This document shows positions 61,472 to 64,000 of a stretch of 64,000 bases of DNA, piece after piece. The translations under genes were made by a program, and so were the position numbers. The notes under the pieces were generated by a model. That model saw nothing but the letters and a program-made list of their open reading frames with translations. It did not search any database and was not told where the DNA came from. How positions within the stretch are numbered: position 1 is the first letter of the stretch; each line of letters begins with the position of its first letter. The stretch is taken from assembly GCF_029269745.1 (NCBI RefSeq), contig NZ_JARJHT010000002.1, forward strand, positions 806,001-870,000. Direction: 5' to 3'. This stretch comes from Polluticoccus soli. Lineage in GTDB: Bacteria > Bacteroidota > Bacteroidia > Chitinophagales > Chitinophagaceae.

Positions 61472-62257
61472 ATGACAGAGATCTTATACGATACCATAGG
61501 CAAAGCTTACAACGCCACCCGCTGCGCTGATCCTTATATCGCTGGCCGCGTATTCGAATTATTGTCTCCCAGGCCGGATGGCCTTTATCTCGACATTGGT
61601 TGCGGTACCGCAAACTACCTCACGGCGCTGGCGGAAAAAGGCGTGAAATTCTACGGCGTTGATCCGTCTGAAACCATGCTGGCTGAAGCGCGTAAAAAGG
61701 ATAACGGAGCTCAGTTCTTCAATGCTAAGGCTGAAGCGCTACCCTTTGGCGATGAGTTCTTTGATGGCTGCACGGCAACATTTACCCTTCACCATTGGGA
61801 TAATAAACTGAAAGGCCTTAAAGAAGTGAACCGTGTATTGAAACCGGGAAGCAAAATTGTCTTTCTCAGTTTCTGCGGCGAGCAGATGCGCGGCTACTGG
61901 CTCAACCACTACTTCCCTGAAATGATGAAGCGCAGCTGGGAGTTGCTGCCGGAATTGCCTGAAATGGAACTGCTACTGAATAATGCCGGCTTCCAACTGG
62001 CCACCATTGAAAAATATTTTGTGCAGGAAGACCTCCAGGATCATTTCGTCTACTCGAACAAACATAGGCCCGAACAATACCTGAGGCCGGAGATCAGGGC
62101 GAATGCTTCTTCGTTTGCTGCATTTTGTTCGCCTGAAGAACTGACATCGGGGTTGACAGCTCTCGAAGCAGATATAGTAAATCGTAGGATCTACGACATC
62201 ATGAAAAGCTATGAGAACGATAAAGGCGACTACATTTTTCTCGTAGCACAGAAATAA
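61472..62257 (+). CDS. Class I SAM-dependent methyltransferase
   Basis: A 261-residue Rossmann-fold methyltransferase. Motif I reads YLDIGCGTANYLTAL, followed by FYGVDPSETMLAEAR and the later FTLHHWDNKLKGLKEV block. It resembles the UbiE/Methyltransf_11 group. It starts 3 bp after the NAD(P)-binding gene, so the two are probably cotranscribed. The substrate is not visible. Confidence 0.85.
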   Translation: MTEILYDTIGKAYNATRCADPYIAGRVFELLSPRPDGLYLDIGCGTANYLTALAEKGVKFYGVDPSETMLAEARKKDNGAQFFNAKAEALPFGDEFFDGCTATFTLHHWDNKLKGLKEVNRVLKPGSKIVFLSFCGEQMRGYWLNHYFPEMMKRSWELLPELPEMELLLNNAGFQLATIEKYFVQEDLQDHFVYSNKHRPEQYLRPEIRANASSFAAFCSPEELTSGLTALEADIVNRRIYDIMKSYENDKGDYIFLVAQK

Positions 62258-62340
62258 GACAAAGATTTACTGATACTTGTATTCTCATTACCAATAAGCA
62301 TGCATTCCCGCTTTCGGTAACTTTATCCATTACTATTAAG

Positions 62341-62745
62341 ATGAGCCTAGTTACTATAGCCACGTTTGCCAATGCTTTTAACATGAATGTCGTCAGGGGG
62401 CGACTTGAGAGTGAAGGCATACCGGCTTTTCCGAAAGATGAGCATACCGTTACCACCAATCCCTTTTACAACGGCGCACTGGGCGGCATCAAGCTGCAGG
62501 TGCGCGAAGAAGATGTACCCGAAGCACAGCGCATCCTGGCAGAATCAGGATATCGCCAGCCACAACCGCAGCCGCCAGTTATTGAGAAAAGGAAAAACCC
62601 TTTTCTCAGCTTCCTGAAATTCATCCTCTTTTTCGCCGCCGCGTTGGCGCTTATCTATTTACTACACGACCCGCTCGCCTATCTCGAACCGGTTCGCAAG
62701 CCTATAGAATTGCCACTGCCTATTCCGCATAAAAATTCTCCTTAA
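62341..62745 (+). CDS. DUF2007 domain membrane protein
   Basis: A 134-residue protein. The N-terminal about 70 residues (MSLVTIATFANAFNMNVVRGRLESEGIPAFPKDE, then GIKLQVREEDVPEAQRIL) match DUF2007, a small putative signal-transducing domain. A transmembrane segment (about residues 94-110) and a short Pro-rich tail follow. The orientation would place the domain in the cytoplasm. Function is unknown. The next gene (ArsR) has its own promoter. Confidence 0.82.
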   Translation: MSLVTIATFANAFNMNVVRGRLESEGIPAFPKDEHTVTTNPFYNGALGGIKLQVREEDVPEAQRILAESGYRQPQPQPPVIEKRKNPFLSFLKFILFFAAALALIYLLHDPLAYLEPVRKPIELPLPIPHKNSP

Positions 62746-62771
62746 AAACGTAACCATTCAGTCACTCTTCG

Positions 62772-62779
62772 TATATTTG
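62772..62779 (+). promoter_or_regulatory. Promoter -7 box for arsR-type gene
   Basis: TATATTTG, an exact TAnnTTTG match, 22 bp before the ATG and overlapping the operator at 62779 by one base. Confidence 0.6.
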
Positions 62780-62794
62780 TAACCGAACGGTTAC
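62779..62794 (+). promoter_or_regulatory. Inverted repeat, candidate ArsR-type operator
   Basis: GTAACCG and CGGTTAC form a perfect 7-bp inverted repeat with a 2-bp spacer, directly after the -7 box. A single half site GTAACC occurs at 62750. Its position over the start site fits self-repression by the encoded ArsR-type protein. Confidence 0.65.
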
Positions 62795-62801
62795 GCAAAA
62801 T

Positions 62802-63152
62802 ATGAGAAGAGATGTTTTCCAGGCCATTGCAGACCCCACCAGGCGCCAGATACTAAGCTTATTGGCAAAGCAAAGCATGAACCTGAATACGCTTGCTGAT
62901 AACTTTGATATCAGCAGGCCTGCCATATCCAAACAGATCAGGATACTGACCGAATGCGGCCTGATAATTGTGCGCCAGCAGGGACGTAAGCGCTATTGCG
63001 AAGCGCAAATGCAGGAGCTTGGTGTAGTTGCTGAATGGCTGGAACAATACCGGCAATTCTGGAACTATAAGCTAGACGCACTCGGAGATTTTTTAGAACA
63101 AGAAAAAACAATAACTAAACATAAACCAACTAAAAAACATAAACACAAATGA
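62802..63152 (+). CDS. ArsR-family winged-helix repressor
   Basis: A 116-residue winged-helix regulator. Residues about 5-85 hold the ArsR fold: MRRDVFQAIADPTRRQILSLL, then LADNFDISRPAISKQIRIL as the recognition helix and wing. No metal-binding Cys cluster (CVC) is visible, so it is likely not a classical arsenic/metal sensor. The C-terminus is Lys/His-rich (KHKPTKKHKHK). It overlaps the AHSA1 gene by 4 bp (ATGA), a pairing seen in many bacteria. The operator at 62779 makes autoregulation likely. Confidence 0.88.
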   Translation: MRRDVFQAIADPTRRQILSLLAKQSMNLNTLADNFDISRPAISKQIRILTECGLIIVRQQGRKRYCEAQMQELGVVAEWLEQYRQFWNYKLDALGDFLEQEKTITKHKPTKKHKHK

Positions 63153-63991
63153 AACAGGAACCTATAATTGTGGAACGTGTGTATAACGCACCTGCCGAAA
63201 GGGTTTGGAAAGCGCTTACCGACAAAAACAAAATGAAACAATGGTATTTTGACATTGCCGACTTTAAGCCACAGGAAGGTTTCGAATTTCGTTTTGTGGG
63301 CAAAGACCACGATGGCGTTGAGTGGCTGCACATCTGCACCATAACAGAGGTGATACCTAATAAAAAACTCACGCACAGCTGGCGCTACGACGGCTACGAA
63401 GGCAATTCATACGTAACATGGGAGCTGTTTCCCGAAGGCGACACAACAAGGGTCAGGCTTACCCATGAAGGACTCGAAACCTTCCCGTCTACTGTAGCAG
63501 CGTTTGCGAAACAAAACTTTGTAGAAGGCTGGACCGCTATCCTTGGTACCATGCTGCAGGAGTTTGTAGAACAAGGCACCATCAAGAAACATGTGGAAAT
63601 GAATGCTACTGCCGAAAAGATCTGGGATGTACTTACAGCTCCACAATACACCACGCAGTGGGCAGCAGCCTTTAGCGAAGGCACCTGGGTAGAAACCGAC
63701 TGGAAAAAAAGCTCCGAAGTGATATGGAAAGACAAAGACGGCAACATAGGCGCCCGCGGCACGGTTGAGATCAGCAATAAAGCATCGCTGCTGAAGATAA
63801 TGTTCCCAGACGAGCAGAAGGAAGAACATACCAAGCGCCCGTACACCGAAACTTATGCCATGTCTGACGACGGTAAAGGGAAAGCAACCTTATCAATTGA
63901 TGCTGGTCCGTTGTCGGTGAAGCATCTCAAAATGCACGAGCCGCTTTGGAACAAGGCGATAGCTAAAATAAAGGAACTGGCAGAGCAATAA
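63149..63991 (+). CDS. Tandem AHSA1/SRPBCC protein
   Basis: A 280-residue soluble protein of two START-like SRPBCC/AHSA1 domains: residues about 8-145 (VERVYNAPAERVWKALTDKNKMKQWYF) and about 150-278 (VEMNATAEKIWDVLTAPQYTTQWA). Such domains form a hydrophobic cavity that may bind a lipid or hydrophobic ligand. The first domain also carries the usual LTHEGLETF block. It is coupled to the upstream ArsR regulator by a 4-bp overlap. The gene ends 9 bp before the window edge. The ligand and role are unknown. Confidence 0.88.
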   Translation: MKQEPIIVERVYNAPAERVWKALTDKNKMKQWYFDIADFKPQEGFEFRFVGKDHDGVEWLHICTITEVIPNKKLTHSWRYDGYEGNSYVTWELFPEGDTTRVRLTHEGLETFPSTVAAFAKQNFVEGWTAILGTMLQEFVEQGTIKKHVEMNATAEKIWDVLTAPQYTTQWAAAFSEGTWVETDWKKSSEVIWKDKDGNIGARGTVEISNKASLLKIMFPDEQKEEHTKRPYTETYAMSDDGKGKATLSIDAGPLSVKHLKMHEPLWNKAIAKIKELAEQ

Positions 63992-64000
63992 ATATAACGG

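Noticed and set aside
1-64000. CRISPR arrays, tRNA or rRNA genes, insertion sequences and prophage genes
   Set aside because: No spaced direct repeats, no tRNA cloverleaf or conserved rRNA segments, and no transposase or integrase motifs were seen in a read-through of both strands.

Overview
The window looks like chromosome of a Bacteroidota bacterium, most likely of the Chitinophagaceae/Sphingobacteriales type. The evidence is: a GldA-type ABC ATPase; a protein with a type IX secretion (T9SS) sorting domain; two TonB-dependent receptors; many SPII lipoproteins; DUF4199, DUF4856, DUF3347 and DUF1761 families; and start sites preceded by the Bacteroidota -7 box TAnnTTTG with few Shine-Dalgarno sequences. 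Coding density is high. I see no rRNA, tRNA, insertion sequence, prophage or CRISPR array. Only one gap exceeds 300 bp (25796-26105).

Layout. 1-5350: a molybdenum/formate dehydrogenase block (NTPase fragment, mobA, fdhD, a DUF7009-like protein, fdhF/ydeP-type oxidoreductase) with an outer-membrane protein on the opposite strand. 5371-9600: lipoproteins and a two-gene operon of unrecognised secreted proteins. 9632-14456: a DEAD-box helicase, a lipid A-type acyltransferase overlapping a fatty acid desaturase, a cold-shock protein and a DUF763 protein. 14515-19864: an Ig-like lipoprotein, a broken T9SS surface protein, a glutathione peroxidase, a membrane-anchored LuxR-type regulator, and VOC and DUF4199 genes that share an upstream motif. 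19891-25800: a phosphodiesterase with gldA, an EGF-like lipoprotein, and a tolC-suhB-thiL run. 26100-33641: an envelope glycan block (kdtA, membrane protein, GT2, methyltransferase, beta-barrel protein, then a DegT aminotransferase and rfbC). 33690-43300: a YajQ protein, an ABC-F ATPase, a DUF3347 lipoprotein with a TonB receptor, a GT1 glycosyltransferase divergent from an AraC regulator, a zinc-ribbon/HEAT pair, and DUF1761. 43387-49986: a DUF4136-like lipoprotein and a four-gene probable metal-uptake operon (DUF4856, imelysin-like, HTTM/gamma-carboxylase-like, TonB receptor). 50139-60688: cold-shock protein, desaturase, TPR protein, gyrA, thioesterase, saccharopine dehydrogenase-like protein, smpB, accD, pyrB and pyrR. 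60809-63991: an NAD(P)-binding protein, a methyltransferase, a DUF2007 protein, and an ArsR/AHSA1 operon with a visible operator.

Functional links. MobA makes the bis-MGD cofactor and FdhD sulfurates it for the FdhF-like enzyme. The acyltransferase, desaturases, KdtA and sugar genes shape the envelope. The 49986-44067 operon pairs a TonB receptor with periplasmic lipoproteins and a membrane enzyme-like protein. It is the best candidate here for a little-described system. The other items most worth a second look are the near-identical promoter-proximal motif beside the membrane LuxR-type gene, and the T9SS protein that appears to have lost part of a domain together with its reading frame.
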